DNA from: UKL13-2 sp031394335
GTDB taxonomy: Bacteria > Pseudomonadota > Gammaproteobacteria > Burkholderiales > Usitatibacteraceae
Reading direction: 5' to 3'
DNA: 7,201 bases
NCBI GenBank assembly: GCA_031394335.1
Contig: JANMXS010000135.1
Coordinates: forward strand, 1 to 7,201
A model generated the notes under the pieces. It saw only the letters and a program-made list of their open reading frames with translations, was not told the DNA's origin and did no database searches. This document shows positions 1-6,235 of the stretch, one piece after another. Every line of letters starts with the position of its first letter. Positions within the stretch are counted from its first letter, which is position 1. The translations under genes and the position numbers were made by a program.

Positions 1-876
1 TTGCGGGTAACGGCGTGAGAGGCCGGTCCACGGGTCATCGCCCAACTGCTTCATGCCTAACGAAACACGATTTTTCTCTTGATCGAATTTCAGGATCTTT
101 GCTTCAACTTCGTCGCCCACCGTCAATACTTCGGACGGGTGCTTGACGCGACGCCATGCCAGATCGGTGATGTGCAACAGACCATCGATACCGCCCAGGT
201 CCACAAATGCGCCGTAGTCGGTGATGTTCTTGACGATGCCCTTGACGACAGCTCCCTCTTTCAGCGTTTCCATCAGCGCCTGGCGCTCGACACCAGCCGA
301 GGCTTCCATTACGGCGCGGCGCGAAACCACCACGTTGTTGCGCTTCTTGTCGAGCTTGATAACCTTGAACTCGAGCTCCTTGCCTTCGAACATCGAGGTG
401 TCTTTGACCGGACGCGTATCCACCAGCGAGCCGGGCAGGAAGGCACGAATGCCGTTGATCATGACGGTCAGGCCGCCCTTGACCTTGCCGGACACCATGC
501 CGGTAATGATCGTACCCTTGTCCAGCGCGACATCGAGTTCATGCCAGGCGGAGAGCTTCTTCGCGCGGTCGCGCGACAGCTTGGTCGCACCGTAGCCGTC
601 TTCCAACGACTCGATCGCGACGGTAACAAAATCGCCAACTTTGACTTCAAGTTCGCCTTTGTCATTCTTGAATTCTTCGACGGGAATCACGCTCTCGGAC
701 TTGAGGCCGGCGTTTACCACGACGATATTTTGATCAACCAGCACGACCTCGGCGGTAATGAGCTCACCGATACGCATTTCCTGACGGGTCAGGCTCTCTT
801 CAAAGAGTGCGGCGAAGCTGTCTACCGGATGGATCGGCTTGGTTTTTGTTACGGGGGATTGGGCGGTTGCTGACAT
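1..876 (-). CDS. rpsA: 30S ribosomal protein S1, N-terminal 292 residues (cut by left window edge)
   Basis: S1 binds mRNA on the 30S subunit and helps load and unfold messages at initiation. The reading frame is open from the ATG at 876 to the window edge, so the C-terminal part lies outside (family length about 550–570 residues). Three S1-type OB-fold units can be followed. Repeat 1 is at about residues 37–100 and contains NAGLKSES. Repeat 2 is at about 120–187 and contains GKVKGG, NGIRAFLPGSLVD and RRNNVVVSRR-like residues. Repeat 3 is at about 207–275 and contains ITDYGAFVDLGGIDGLLHI. The DPW…RRYP linker to repeat 4 begins at 281. The first two repeats are the degenerate, ribosome-docking type. 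The N-terminus is about 18 residues longer than in E. coli before the shared SFAALFEESL block; no other Met occurs until residue 34, so this start is preferred. Only a weak Shine-Dalgarno (GAAAG) precedes it, as is usual for rpsA, which is translationally autoregulated in E. coli. It lies downstream of cmk on the same strand. Confidence 0.97.
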   Translation of the reverse strand, partial: MSATAQSPVTKTKPIHPVDSFAALFEESLTRQEMRIGELITAEVVLVDQNIVVVNAGLKSESVIPVEEFKNDKGELEVKVGDFVTVAIESLEDGYGATKLSRDRAKKLSAWHELDVALDKGTIITGMVSGKVKGGLTVMINGIRAFLPGSLVDTRPVKDTSMFEGKELEFKVIKLDKKRNNVVVSRRAVMEASAGVERQALMETLKEGAVVKGIVKNITDYGAFVDLGGIDGLLHITDLAWRRVKHPSEVLTVGDEVEAKILKFDQEKNRVSLGMKQLGDDPWTGLSRRYPQ

Positions 877-927
877 AAGAAACTGCACTTTCGGGGTTAA
901 GTCGCTTGCCTTGCGGAAACCTGCGAT

Positions 928-941
928 TGGGTGAAAACCCA
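928..941. repeat. Small perfect hairpin in the rpsA leader
   Basis: A 5-bp perfect inverted repeat (TGGGT … ACCCA) encloses a 4-base loop. It lies 52 bp upstream of the rpsA start codon, so it would sit in the 5' untranslated region of the S1 message. The rpsA leader of E. coli folds into several hairpins that S1 recognises. Whether this hairpin has such a role is inference, and a stem of this size can occur by chance. Confidence 0.3.
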
Positions 942-963
942 CATCACGGGAAGGCGGCGACGG

Positions 964-991
964 TTTATCAACACCGGTATTTCAAAGTAAA
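964..991 (-). promoter_or_regulatory. Weak sigma-70-type promoter candidate for rpsA
   Basis: On the minus strand TTTACT (986–991) could act as a -35 box and GATAAA (964–969) as a -10 box, separated by 16 bp. Each matches the consensus at four of six positions. The site is about 90 bp upstream of the rpsA ATG and within the cmk–rpsA gap, where a separate strong rpsA promoter would be expected because S1 is needed in far larger amounts than Cmk. The match is modest and unsupported by anything else. Confidence 0.22.
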
Positions 992-1014
992 ACCCGGCAC
1001 CTATCGTTTGAAAC

Positions 1015-1037
1015 AAAAAAACGGCAAACCCTTGCGG
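1015..1037 (-). terminator. Possible weak terminator or attenuator between cmk and rpsA
   Basis: Reading the minus strand, a short stem (GCAA/TTGC with a 4-base loop, 1024–1035, plus a C/C mismatch and one further C-G pair) is followed directly by a run of seven T (1021–1015). The order hairpin-then-T-run is right for a factor-independent terminator acting on cmk transcripts. The stem is too short and AT-rich to be efficient, so at most partial termination is likely. Confidence 0.25.
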
Positions 1038-1048
1038 AGAAAACCGAT

Positions 1049-1070
1049 GCGAAGCAAAAAAAGGCTTCGC
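1049..1070. repeat. 7-bp perfect inverted repeat just downstream of cmk
   Basis: GCGAAGC (1049–1055) and GCTTCGC (1064–1070) are perfect inverted copies around an 8-base loop that contains a run of seven A (T on the cmk strand). It starts 10 bp after the cmk stop codon. The T-run is inside the loop and no T-run follows the stem on the cmk strand, so it is not a canonical terminator. It could stabilise the 3' end of processed cmk mRNA or separate cmk and rpsA expression. Confidence 0.5.
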
Positions 1071-1080
1071 GATCAGGCAC

Positions 1081-1758
1081 CTACTTGATTTTTTCGTACC
1101 AATCGAGAATTTTTGCCACCGCTTCTTCGGCGGAAATTCCTGTTGTATCAAGTAGTTGGGCGTCGCTTAGACGCTTGAGCGGCGCAACCGGACGATTAAT
1201 ATCGCGTTCATCACGGATGCGTAATTCCTTCACAACGTTACCCATTATGGCAGACATTCCTTTTTGGATCAACTGCTTAAGTCTCCTCTCGGCACGCGCT
1301 TCGACGCTCGCGGTGAGGAATACTTTCAGCTCGGCATCGGGGAAAACCACCGACGCCATATCGCGGCCATCGCAGACCAAACCCGGCGCCTGGCGAAAGT
1401 CGCGCTGACGTTGCAGCAGCGCCTCGCGAACCTGCGGCAGCACCGCGACTATCGAGGCGCTCTGGCTGACCGCTTCGGTGCGGATTTCATCGCCAACGTC
1501 ATCACCGGCAAGCAGGGTTCGCTCGCCTTCAGGGCCAAGATCAAAGCGAATATCGAGACGACGGGCAAGATCGGCAATGCGCGCCTCATCGCTCAGCGGG
1601 ATGCGCTGGCGAATCGCCGCCAGGGCAGCCAGGCGGTAAAGCGAGCCGCTATCCAGATAATGAAAGCCCAACTGCGCCGCAACACGCTGTGCGACCGTGC
1701 CTTTGCCGGATGCGGTGGGACCGTCGATGGCGATAACCGGCGGCAGCGATGTACTCAT
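1081..1758 (-). CDS. cmk: Cytidylate kinase
   Basis: This kinase transfers a phosphate from ATP to CMP or dCMP, feeding CTP and dCTP pools in the cytoplasm. With the ATG at 1758 the protein has 225 residues, close to the E. coli enzyme (227). The Walker A loop GPTASGKGT is at residues 13–21, followed by FHYLDSGSLYR, the CDGRDMASVVFPDA block that contributes to nucleotide binding, and the LID/C-terminal region RIRDERDINRPVAPL with DAQLLDTT. An in-frame ATG at 1797 would add 13 residues with no family counterpart, and its upstream side is taken up by an inverted repeat, so 1758 is preferred. Neither start has a convincing Shine-Dalgarno. The gene normally follows aroA and precedes rpsA; here aroA is separated from it by frmA–fghA on the other strand, so transcription must probably start in the 1759–2027 region. 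Confidence 0.96.
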   Translation of the reverse strand: MSTSLPPVIAIDGPTASGKGTVAQRVAAQLGFHYLDSGSLYRLAALAAIRQRIPLSDEARIADLARRLDIRFDLGPEGERTLLAGDDVGDEIRTEAVSQSASIVAVLPQVREALLQRQRDFRQAPGLVCDGRDMASVVFPDAELKVFLTASVEARAERRLKQLIQKGMSAIMGNVVKELRIRDERDINRPVAPLKRLSDAQLLDTTGISAEEAVAKILDWYEKIK

Positions 1759-1768
1759 GTGGAAAGTT

Positions 1769-1984
1769 TCAGCGGGCAGATATGGAGATAAAGACATGTA
1801 AGCACGCGAGAGCGCTTACGACCATCACGAACTTGCGGAACTGCAATTGCCTGCAAGTCGATGCAGGGCCGTAGAATACCATCCGATTCGCGTAATACGC
1901 CGATGCCATGCCAGCCTGATAAAACTGCAGTCGGGTAACGCGGCACGCCCGACTGCCCAATGAACCTTTGCCCGTTTCCTGCAT
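1769..1984 (-). CDS. Doubtful 71-residue ORF upstream of cmk
   Basis: A minus-strand ORF starts at the ATG at 1984 and stops at 1769, ten bases before the cmk ATG at 1758. It is preceded by an unusually good Shine-Dalgarno, AAGGAGGT (1988–1995), but the gap to the ATG is only three bases, which is shorter than optimal. The predicted peptide is basic in the middle and ends with a hydrophobic stretch (FVMVVSALACLHVFISIS) that could be a single membrane segment. I recognise no family. Translation of this ORF could bring ribosomes to cmk, which lacks its own Shine-Dalgarno. Against it are the unremarkable codon use, three inverted repeats inside or near it, and its place in a region that should hold promoters. 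It may be non-coding. Confidence 0.2.
   Translation of the reverse strand: MQETGKGSLGSRACRVTRLQFYQAGMASAYYANRMVFYGPASTCRQLQFRKFVMVVSALACLHVFISISAR
1798..1819. repeat. 6-bp inverted repeat against the upstream cmk Met codon
   Basis: GTAAGC (1798–1803) and GCTTAC (1814–1819) form a perfect 6-bp dyad with a 10-base spacer. On the cmk strand the hairpin ends at the base before the in-frame ATG at 1797, which would hinder ribosome access there. This is one reason for placing the cmk start at 1758. Confidence 0.4.
1850..1867. repeat. 6-bp inverted repeat in the cmk/frmA divergent region
   Basis: CCTGCA (1850–1855) and TGCAGG (1862–1867) are a perfect dyad around a 6-base spacer, next to the 8-bp palindrome GCAATTGC at 1843–1850. 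This could be an operator half-site pair or a small hairpin. There is no direct evidence for either. Confidence 0.3.
1927..1956. repeat. 9-bp perfect dyad upstream of frmA (operator or minus-strand terminator)
   Basis: GCAGTCGGG (1927–1935) and CCCGACTGC (1948–1956) are perfect inverted copies with a 12-base spacer, giving a centre-to-centre distance of 21 bp, about two helical turns. The dyad ends 71 bp before the frmA ATG, where an operator for a dimeric regulator could sit. On the minus strand the second arm is followed by AGTTTTATC, so the same sequence could also form a terminator-like stem-loop for leftward transcripts. No frmR-type regulator gene is in the window. Which role applies, if any, is undecided. 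Confidence 0.5.
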
Positions 1985-2027
1985 CTGACCTCCTTCAATT
2001 TTCCCACTATCCCAACGGACCTTATCA

Positions 2028-3134
2028 ATGAAAACCAAAGCCGCCATCGCCTGGAAATCGGGCGCCCCTCTGACCATTGAAGAAGTTGACTTGCAGGGGC
2101 CGCAAGCGGGCGAAGTATTGGTAGAAATCAAGGCCACCGGCATCTGCCACACCGATTACTACACCTTGTCGGGCGCCGATCCGGAAGGCATATTCCCGTC
2201 GATTCTCGGCCATGAGGGCGCGGGGGTGGTCGTCGATATCGGCAGCGGCGTATCGTCGCTGAAAAAAGGCGACCACGTCATTCCGCTCTACACACCCGAA
2301 TGTCGCCAGTGCAAATTTTGTCTCTCGCAAAAAACCAATCTCTGCCAGTCGATTCGTGCCACCCAGGGCAAGGGCCTGATGCCGAACGGCACCAGCCGCT
2401 TCTCGATCGACGGCAAACCGATTTTTCACTACATGGGTACTTCAACTTTTTCAAATTACATTGTGGCGCCTGAAATCGCATTAGCGAAAATCCGCAGCGA
2501 CGCGCCGTTCGACAAGGTCTGCTATATCGGCTGCGGCGTCACCACCGGCGTCGGTGCGGTGATCTTCACCGCCAAGGTTGAAGCCGGCGCCAATGTGGTG
2601 GTGTTTGGCCTCGGCGGCATCGGGCTGAATGTGATCCAGGGCGCAAAAATGGTCGGCGCCAACAAGATCATCGGCGTCGATTTGAACCCGGCGCGAGAAG
2701 CGATGGCGCGCAAATTCGGCATGACGCATTTCATCAACCCCAAAGATCATGAAAACGTGGTCGACAGCATTATTCAATTGACCGATGGCGGCGCGGATTA
2801 CAGCTTTGAATGCATCGGCAATACCAAGGTGATGCGCCAGGCGCTGGAGTGCTGCCACAAGGGCTGGGGCCAGTCGATCATTATCGGCGTGGCCGAGGCC
2901 GGCGCCGAGATCAGCACCCGCCCCTTCCAGTTGGTGACCGGTCGCATATGGAAGGGCTCGGCCTTCGGTGGCGCACGCGGCCGCACCGATGTGCCGAAAA
3001 TCGTCGACTGGTATATGGATGGCAAGCTCAATATCGACGACCTGATCACCCACACCATGCCGCTCGAAAAAATCAACGAGGGCTTCGAGTTGATGAAGCG
3101 CGGTGAGTCGATCCGCTCCGTCGTTCTCTATTGA
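2028..3134 (+). CDS. frmA: S-(hydroxymethyl)glutathione dehydrogenase (class III alcohol dehydrogenase)
   Basis: This zinc enzyme oxidises S-hydroxymethylglutathione, the spontaneous adduct of formaldehyde and glutathione, to S-formylglutathione using NAD+. Class III enzymes also reduce S-nitrosoglutathione. The 368 residues are a full-length match. Catalytic zinc ligands are C40, H62 with E63, and C169; structural zinc ligands are C92, C95, C98 and C106. The Rossmann motif GLGGIG is at 194–199, with D218 at the end of the next strand giving NAD preference. Class III markers are present: LSGADPEG with D51, and R110 in the IRATQGKGLMP segment, which corresponds to the arginine that binds the glutathione adduct carboxylate. 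The ATG at 2028 gives the usual family N-terminus; the ribosome site is weak (CGGAC). It is the first gene of a two-gene plus-strand unit with fghA and is transcribed away from cmk. The symbol adhC is also used. Confidence 0.96.
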   Translation: MKTKAAIAWKSGAPLTIEEVDLQGPQAGEVLVEIKATGICHTDYYTLSGADPEGIFPSILGHEGAGVVVDIGSGVSSLKKGDHVIPLYTPECRQCKFCLSQKTNLCQSIRATQGKGLMPNGTSRFSIDGKPIFHYMGTSTFSNYIVAPEIALAKIRSDAPFDKVCYIGCGVTTGVGAVIFTAKVEAGANVVVFGLGGIGLNVIQGAKMVGANKIIGVDLNPAREAMARKFGMTHFINPKDHENVVDSIIQLTDGGADYSFECIGNTKVMRQALECCHKGWGQSIIIGVAEAGAEISTRPFQLVTGRIWKGSAFGGARGRTDVPKIVDWYMDGKLNIDDLITHTMPLEKINEGFELMKRGESIRSVVLY

Positions 3135-3997
3135 TGGCCGCATCGACTTCGCGACTTGAAACCATCAGCGAACATGCCTGCTTCGGCGGTGTGCAGGGTT
3201 TCTATCGCCATCAGTCAAGCACCATCGGCCTGCCGATGAAGTTTTCGGTCTACCAGCCACCGGCTGCAAAACAGGAGCCGGTACCGGTGCTGTTTTACCT
3301 GGCCGGCCTGACCTGCACCGAGGAAACCTTCATGATCAAGGCAGGCGCGCAGCGCTTTGCTGCCGAACATGGCTTGATGCTGGTAGCGCCAGACACCAGC
3401 CCGCGCGACACGGGCATTGAGGGTGTGGACCGTGACTGGGATTTTGGAACCGGCGCAGGATTCTATGTTGATGCCACCGAGGCACCGTGGGCTAAACACT
3501 TTCGCATGTATTCCTGGATCGTTCACGAGTTGCGCGAACTTATCGTCGCCAACTTTCCGGCGCGCGCCGAGCGCATCGGCATCTTCGGCCATTCGATGGG
3601 CGGTCATGGCGCCCTGGTGCTGGCGCTGCGCAATCCCGATATCTACCAATCGGTTTCGGCCTTTGCGCCGATTGCAGCAGCCGCAAAATCCCCCTGGGGT
3701 GTGAAGGCGTTCAGCGGCTATCTGGGCGATGACATCTCGCGCTGGAAAGAATATGACGCCAGCCGGCTGATGCAGCAAAACAGCACGCCGTTTCCGGCCG
3801 GCATCCTGATCGACCAGGGCTTGAGTGACAAATTTCTGGAGTCGCAGTTGATGCCACAGGAATTCGAAAGCGCCTGCAAGCTGGCGGTCCAGCCGCTTAC
3901 GTTGCGCCGTCATGCGGGCTATGACCACGGCTATTACTTCATCGCCTCATTCATCGAGGACCACATCAGGTTTCACGCGAACATTCTCAACGGCTAG
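3134..3997 (+). CDS. fghA: S-formylglutathione hydrolase
   Basis: This cytoplasmic esterase D-type alpha/beta hydrolase splits S-formylglutathione into formate and glutathione, completing formaldehyde detoxification begun by FrmA. With the ATG at 3134 it has 287 residues, a normal family length. The nucleophile elbow GHSMGG places the catalytic serine at S154. H265 (in YDHGYYF) and D232 (in QGLSDKF) have the right spacing to complete the triad. Other family blocks are CFGGVQGFYRH, FYLAGLTCTEE with the oxyanion-hole region, and APDTSPRDTGI. The ATG shares its A with the frmA TGA stop (TGATG), a classic translational coupling arrangement; a TTG one codon earlier is less likely. Downstream, its TAG stop overlaps the aroA stop on the opposite strand. 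The names frmB and yeiG are used for the E. coli homologues. Confidence 0.95.
   Translation: MAASTSRLETISEHACFGGVQGFYRHQSSTIGLPMKFSVYQPPAAKQEPVPVLFYLAGLTCTEETFMIKAGAQRFAAEHGLMLVAPDTSPRDTGIEGVDRDWDFGTGAGFYVDATEAPWAKHFRMYSWIVHELRELIVANFPARAERIGIFGHSMGGHGALVLALRNPDIYQSVSAFAPIAAAAKSPWGVKAFSGYLGDDISRWKEYDASRLMQQNSTPFPAGILIDQGLSDKFLESQLMPQEFESACKLAVQPLTLRRHAGYDHGYYFIASFIEDHIRFHANILNG
3994..3997. other. Shared CTAG: convergent stop codons of fghA and aroA
   Basis: The palindrome CTAG holds the TAG stop of fghA (3995–3997, plus) and the TAG stop of aroA (3996–3994, minus). The two convergent genes therefore overlap by four bases with no intergenic space. Any terminator for either gene would have to lie inside the other coding sequence; I see no hairpin with a T-run in the nearby bases. 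Confidence 0.95.
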
Positions 3998-5286
3998 CGC
4001 GTGATGCTGGCGAAAGCGGTGAAGTAATCGGGAAAGGTTTTGGCAACACAGCCAGGATCGTTGATGGTGACCGGTACGCCGCCCAGCGCGACTAGCGAGA
4101 AACACATGGCCATGCGGTGATCGTCGTAGGTATCGATGAGCGCATTCGGCAGCAGTTTTTCAGGCGGCGTGATGCGAATGAAATCCGCGCCCTCTTCCAC
4201 CTCTGCTCCCACCTTGCGCAATTCAGTCGCCATCGCGGCAATGCGGTCGGTTTCCTTGACGCGCCAGCTGGCGATATTGCGGATGGTGGTGGCGCCTTCG
4301 GCGAACAGGGCCAGCACCGCAACCGTCATCGCCGCATCCGGAATGTGATTGAAGTCGGCATCAATGGCTTGCAACTTGCGCGCGCCGGGAGCGGCGGCCT
4401 CGATCCAGTCCTCGCCCATCGAGATCGCAGCACCCATTTGCGCCAGCGTTTCCGCGAAACGCACATCTCCCTGAATGCTGGCGCGACCGACGCCCTGCAC
4501 GCGCACCGGGCCACCTGCTATTGCGCCGGCTGCAAGAAAATACGAGGCGCTGGAAGCATCGCCCTCAACCGAGATGACGCCACCGGTCCGATAGTTTGCA
4601 TCGGCGGGAATCACAAACTCGCGCCAGCCCCGGCGTTCCACCGAGATGCCGAATCGCGCCAGCAAATTGAGGGTGATATCCACATACGGTTTAGAGATCA
4701 GCTCACCAATGACTGCGACGGTGATTTCACGTTTCAGCAGTGGCAGCGTCATCAACAGCGCGGACAGGAACTGGCTGGAGACATCGCCGCGCACCCGCAC
4801 CCGCGATACCTCACACATCTGCAAGGGCTGGACTTCGAGCGGCGGATAACCCATCGTGTTCAGATAACGGATCTGCGCACCGAGTGGCGCCAGACCATCG
4901 ACCAGATCGGCAATCGGCCGCTCGTGCATGCGCGGCACGCCGCTGAGTGTGTAGTGGCCCCGCTGGAACGCGAGCGCCGCCGTCAAGGGGCGAAACGCGG
5001 TACCGGCATTGCCCAGAAACAACTCGGCTTCGGTAACGGGAAAACGGCCGTTGCAACCGCTGACGCGAAAATCCTGTCCGCCAAGCGCCTTGATGTTGAC
5101 GCCGAGCGCTTTCAGCGCCGCCAGCATCACCTCGGTGTCGTCGGATTTGAGCAGATTGTTGACCCGCGTTTCACCATCGCTCAATGCGGCCAGCAGCAAG
5201 GTGCGATTCGAAATGCTCTTCGATCCCGGCAGGGTGACCACGCCGGCGGCATGCTTTAGCGGGCCAAGATTAAGCGATGGGCTCAC
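3994..5286 (-). CDS. aroA: 3-phosphoshikimate 1-carboxyvinyltransferase (EPSP synthase)
   Basis: EPSP synthase joins shikimate 3-phosphate and phosphoenolpyruvate, the sixth step of the shikimate pathway, in the cytoplasm. The 430 residues are full length. Substrate-binding PGSKSISNR gives K23, S24 and R28. LGNAGTAFRP (91–100) carries G95, T96 and P100, the class I arrangement associated with glyphosate-sensitive enzymes. The catalytic and PEP-binding residues correspond to D317 (HIPDAAM), E345 and R348 (KETDR), R391 (DDHRMAM) and K416 (VAKTFPDY). The start is GTG at 5286, which overlaps the tyrA stop as GTGA. This start gives a normal N-terminus just before the LPGSK block, and the overlap suggests coupled translation with tyrA. 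The gene ends convergently against fghA; in the usual betaproteobacterial order cmk would follow directly. Confidence 0.98.
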   Translation of the reverse strand: MSPSLNLGPLKHAAGVVTLPGSKSISNRTLLLAALSDGETRVNNLLKSDDTEVMLAALKALGVNIKALGGQDFRVSGCNGRFPVTEAELFLGNAGTAFRPLTAALAFQRGHYTLSGVPRMHERPIADLVDGLAPLGAQIRYLNTMGYPPLEVQPLQMCEVSRVRVRGDVSSQFLSALLMTLPLLKREITVAVIGELISKPYVDITLNLLARFGISVERRGWREFVIPADANYRTGGVISVEGDASSASYFLAAGAIAGGPVRVQGVGRASIQGDVRFAETLAQMGAAISMGEDWIEAAAPGARKLQAIDADFNHIPDAAMTVAVLALFAEGATTIRNIASWRVKETDRIAAMATELRKVGAEVEEGADFIRITPPEKLLPNALIDTYDDHRMAMCFSLVALGGVPVTINDPGCVAKTFPDYFTAFASITR

Positions 5287-6167
5287 GCCGACTCATCCCG
5301 AAAGTGATCGAGCTCGCCGGCCAGCCAGTGTTCGCGTGCCTGCTGTGCGCGTTGCATCAGGATATTGATTTTCACACTGTCGCCGGCAGCGATGGCATCG
5401 CGTAACTCGCCGGCATGGCGCAGATAGCGATCCATTTCAGCCACCAATGCAGTGCGATTATTGAGGGCGATATCGCGCCACATTTCCGGCGATGAACTGG
5501 CGATGCGGGTGAAATCGCGAAAGCCGGAGGCGGCGAACGAGAACAGGCTCTTCGCATTGGGGCGCGCGGCGAACTCATCGACCAAGGCGAAGGCGAGCAT
5601 ATGCGGCAGATGGCTGACGGCCGCGAAAATTTCATCGTGCGTGCCCGCCGTCATCTCGACCGCGCGCGCGCCGCAGGCCTGCCACAGCATCTTCACGCGG
5701 TTCACATCGTCTGCGCCATTTTCGGTGAGCGGCGTCAATACCACGGTGCGGCCGTCGAACAATTCCGTGGCGGCGGCGGCCATGCCGCTGTGTTCGCGGC
5801 CGGCGATGGGATGGGCAGGCACGAACTGGCGCGCACGCTCGCCGAGGACTGTGCGCGCCACCGCCGCCACATCCTGCTTGGTACTGCCCACATCGGTAAT
5901 CACGGTATTGGCTTGCAGATGTGGGGCCAAGCCCGCCAGCACCGCCGGCAATTGCCGCACCGGCACCGCGAGCAGGATCACATCGGCATCGCGCACCGCG
6001 CTGTAATCGCCCACCACATCAATGGCGCCGCGGCGCAGGGCTTCGTCGAGATTCGCATCGTCGCGGTCGATGCCGGTAATGGCCACTGTTGGCCAGGCAT
6101 TGCGCAGCGCCAAGGCAAAGGAGCCGCCAATGAGCCCCAGGCCGACAACGACAACGCGGCTTTCCAT
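5283..6167 (-). CDS. tyrA: Prephenate dehydrogenase (TyrA family, single-function)
   Basis: This enzyme oxidatively decarboxylates prephenate to 4-hydroxyphenylpyruvate in tyrosine synthesis; some family members also use arogenate, which the sequence alone does not settle. The 294 residues begin with a Rossmann fold: GLGLIGGS at 9–16, and D34 at the end of the second strand. Further family blocks are TDVGSTK (91–97), the substrate-site HPIAGREHSG (119–128), SHLPHM (185–190) and GFRDFTRIASSSPEMW (215–230). No chorismate mutase domain precedes it, unlike E. coli TyrA, and no ACT domain follows. A stop codon lies immediately before the ATG in frame, so the start cannot be further upstream. No clear Shine-Dalgarno is seen. 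It lies 88 bp after hisC and overlaps aroA by four bases. Confidence 0.96.
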   Translation of the reverse strand: MESRVVVVGLGLIGGSFALALRNAWPTVAITGIDRDDANLDEALRRGAIDVVGDYSAVRDADVILLAVPVRQLPAVLAGLAPHLQANTVITDVGSTKQDVAAVARTVLGERARQFVPAHPIAGREHSGMAAAATELFDGRTVVLTPLTENGADDVNRVKMLWQACGARAVEMTAGTHDEIFAAVSHLPHMLAFALVDEFAARPNAKSLFSFAASGFRDFTRIASSSPEMWRDIALNNRTALVAEMDRYLRHAGELRDAIAAGDSVKINILMQRAQQAREHWLAGELDHFRDESA

Positions 6168-6183
6168 CTAAATACCAAACTCA

Positions 6184-6235
6184 AGCACTGGCGCGGCGTT
6201 CAGAGCAAAAATGCCTGCGAAGCCGCACCAATGCT
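6184..6235 (-). promoter_or_regulatory. Foldable RNA segment in the hisC–tyrA gap
   Basis: On the transcript, AGCAUUGG (6235–6228) can pair with CCAGUGCU (6191–6184): eight base pairs with one G-U. Inside lie a small hairpin UGCG-GCUU-CGCA (6227–6216) and a possible GGC/GCC stem, so the segment could form a three-way junction ending 16 nt before the tyrA ATG. A U5 run follows the inner hairpin, but the stem is too short for a convincing terminator. It may influence tyrA translation or mRNA processing, or be chance pairing. Confidence 0.3.

Noticed and set aside
79..873. A 264-codon open frame on the plus strand across the rpsA region
   Set aside because: The minus strand here encodes ribosomal protein S1 with clear repeats; the plus-strand frame is its shadow.
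897..1151. An 84-codon minus-strand frame spanning the cmk 3' end and the rpsA leader
   Set aside because: It overlaps the cmk coding end in another frame and has no recognisable protein features; the interval is better read as a leader with hairpins.
1081..1797. Longer cmk with the start at 1797
   Set aside because: The 13 extra residues have no family counterpart, no Shine-Dalgarno precedes the codon, and an inverted repeat abuts it.
1847..1877. Plus-strand promoter candidate TTGCCT – 19 bp – TAGAAT upstream of frmA
   Set aside because: The -10 match is good, but the 19-bp spacer and weak -35 box make it too uncertain to list as a feature.
1759..2027. Possible mobile-element end or attachment site beside the reversed frmA–fghA pair
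   Set aside because: No transposase or integrase fragment, no terminal inverted repeat shared with the other boundary at 3994–3997, and no target duplication could be seen.
2481..3143. A 220-codon open frame on the minus strand opposite frmA
   Set aside because: Antisense shadow of a full-length dehydrogenase with all zinc ligands; rich in Ala, Asp and His as expected from reversed GC-rich codons.
4117..5259. A 380-codon open frame on the plus strand opposite aroA
   Set aside because: It lies wholly antisense to a clear EPSP synthase, has no recognisable domain, and long open antisense frames are common in GC-rich genes.
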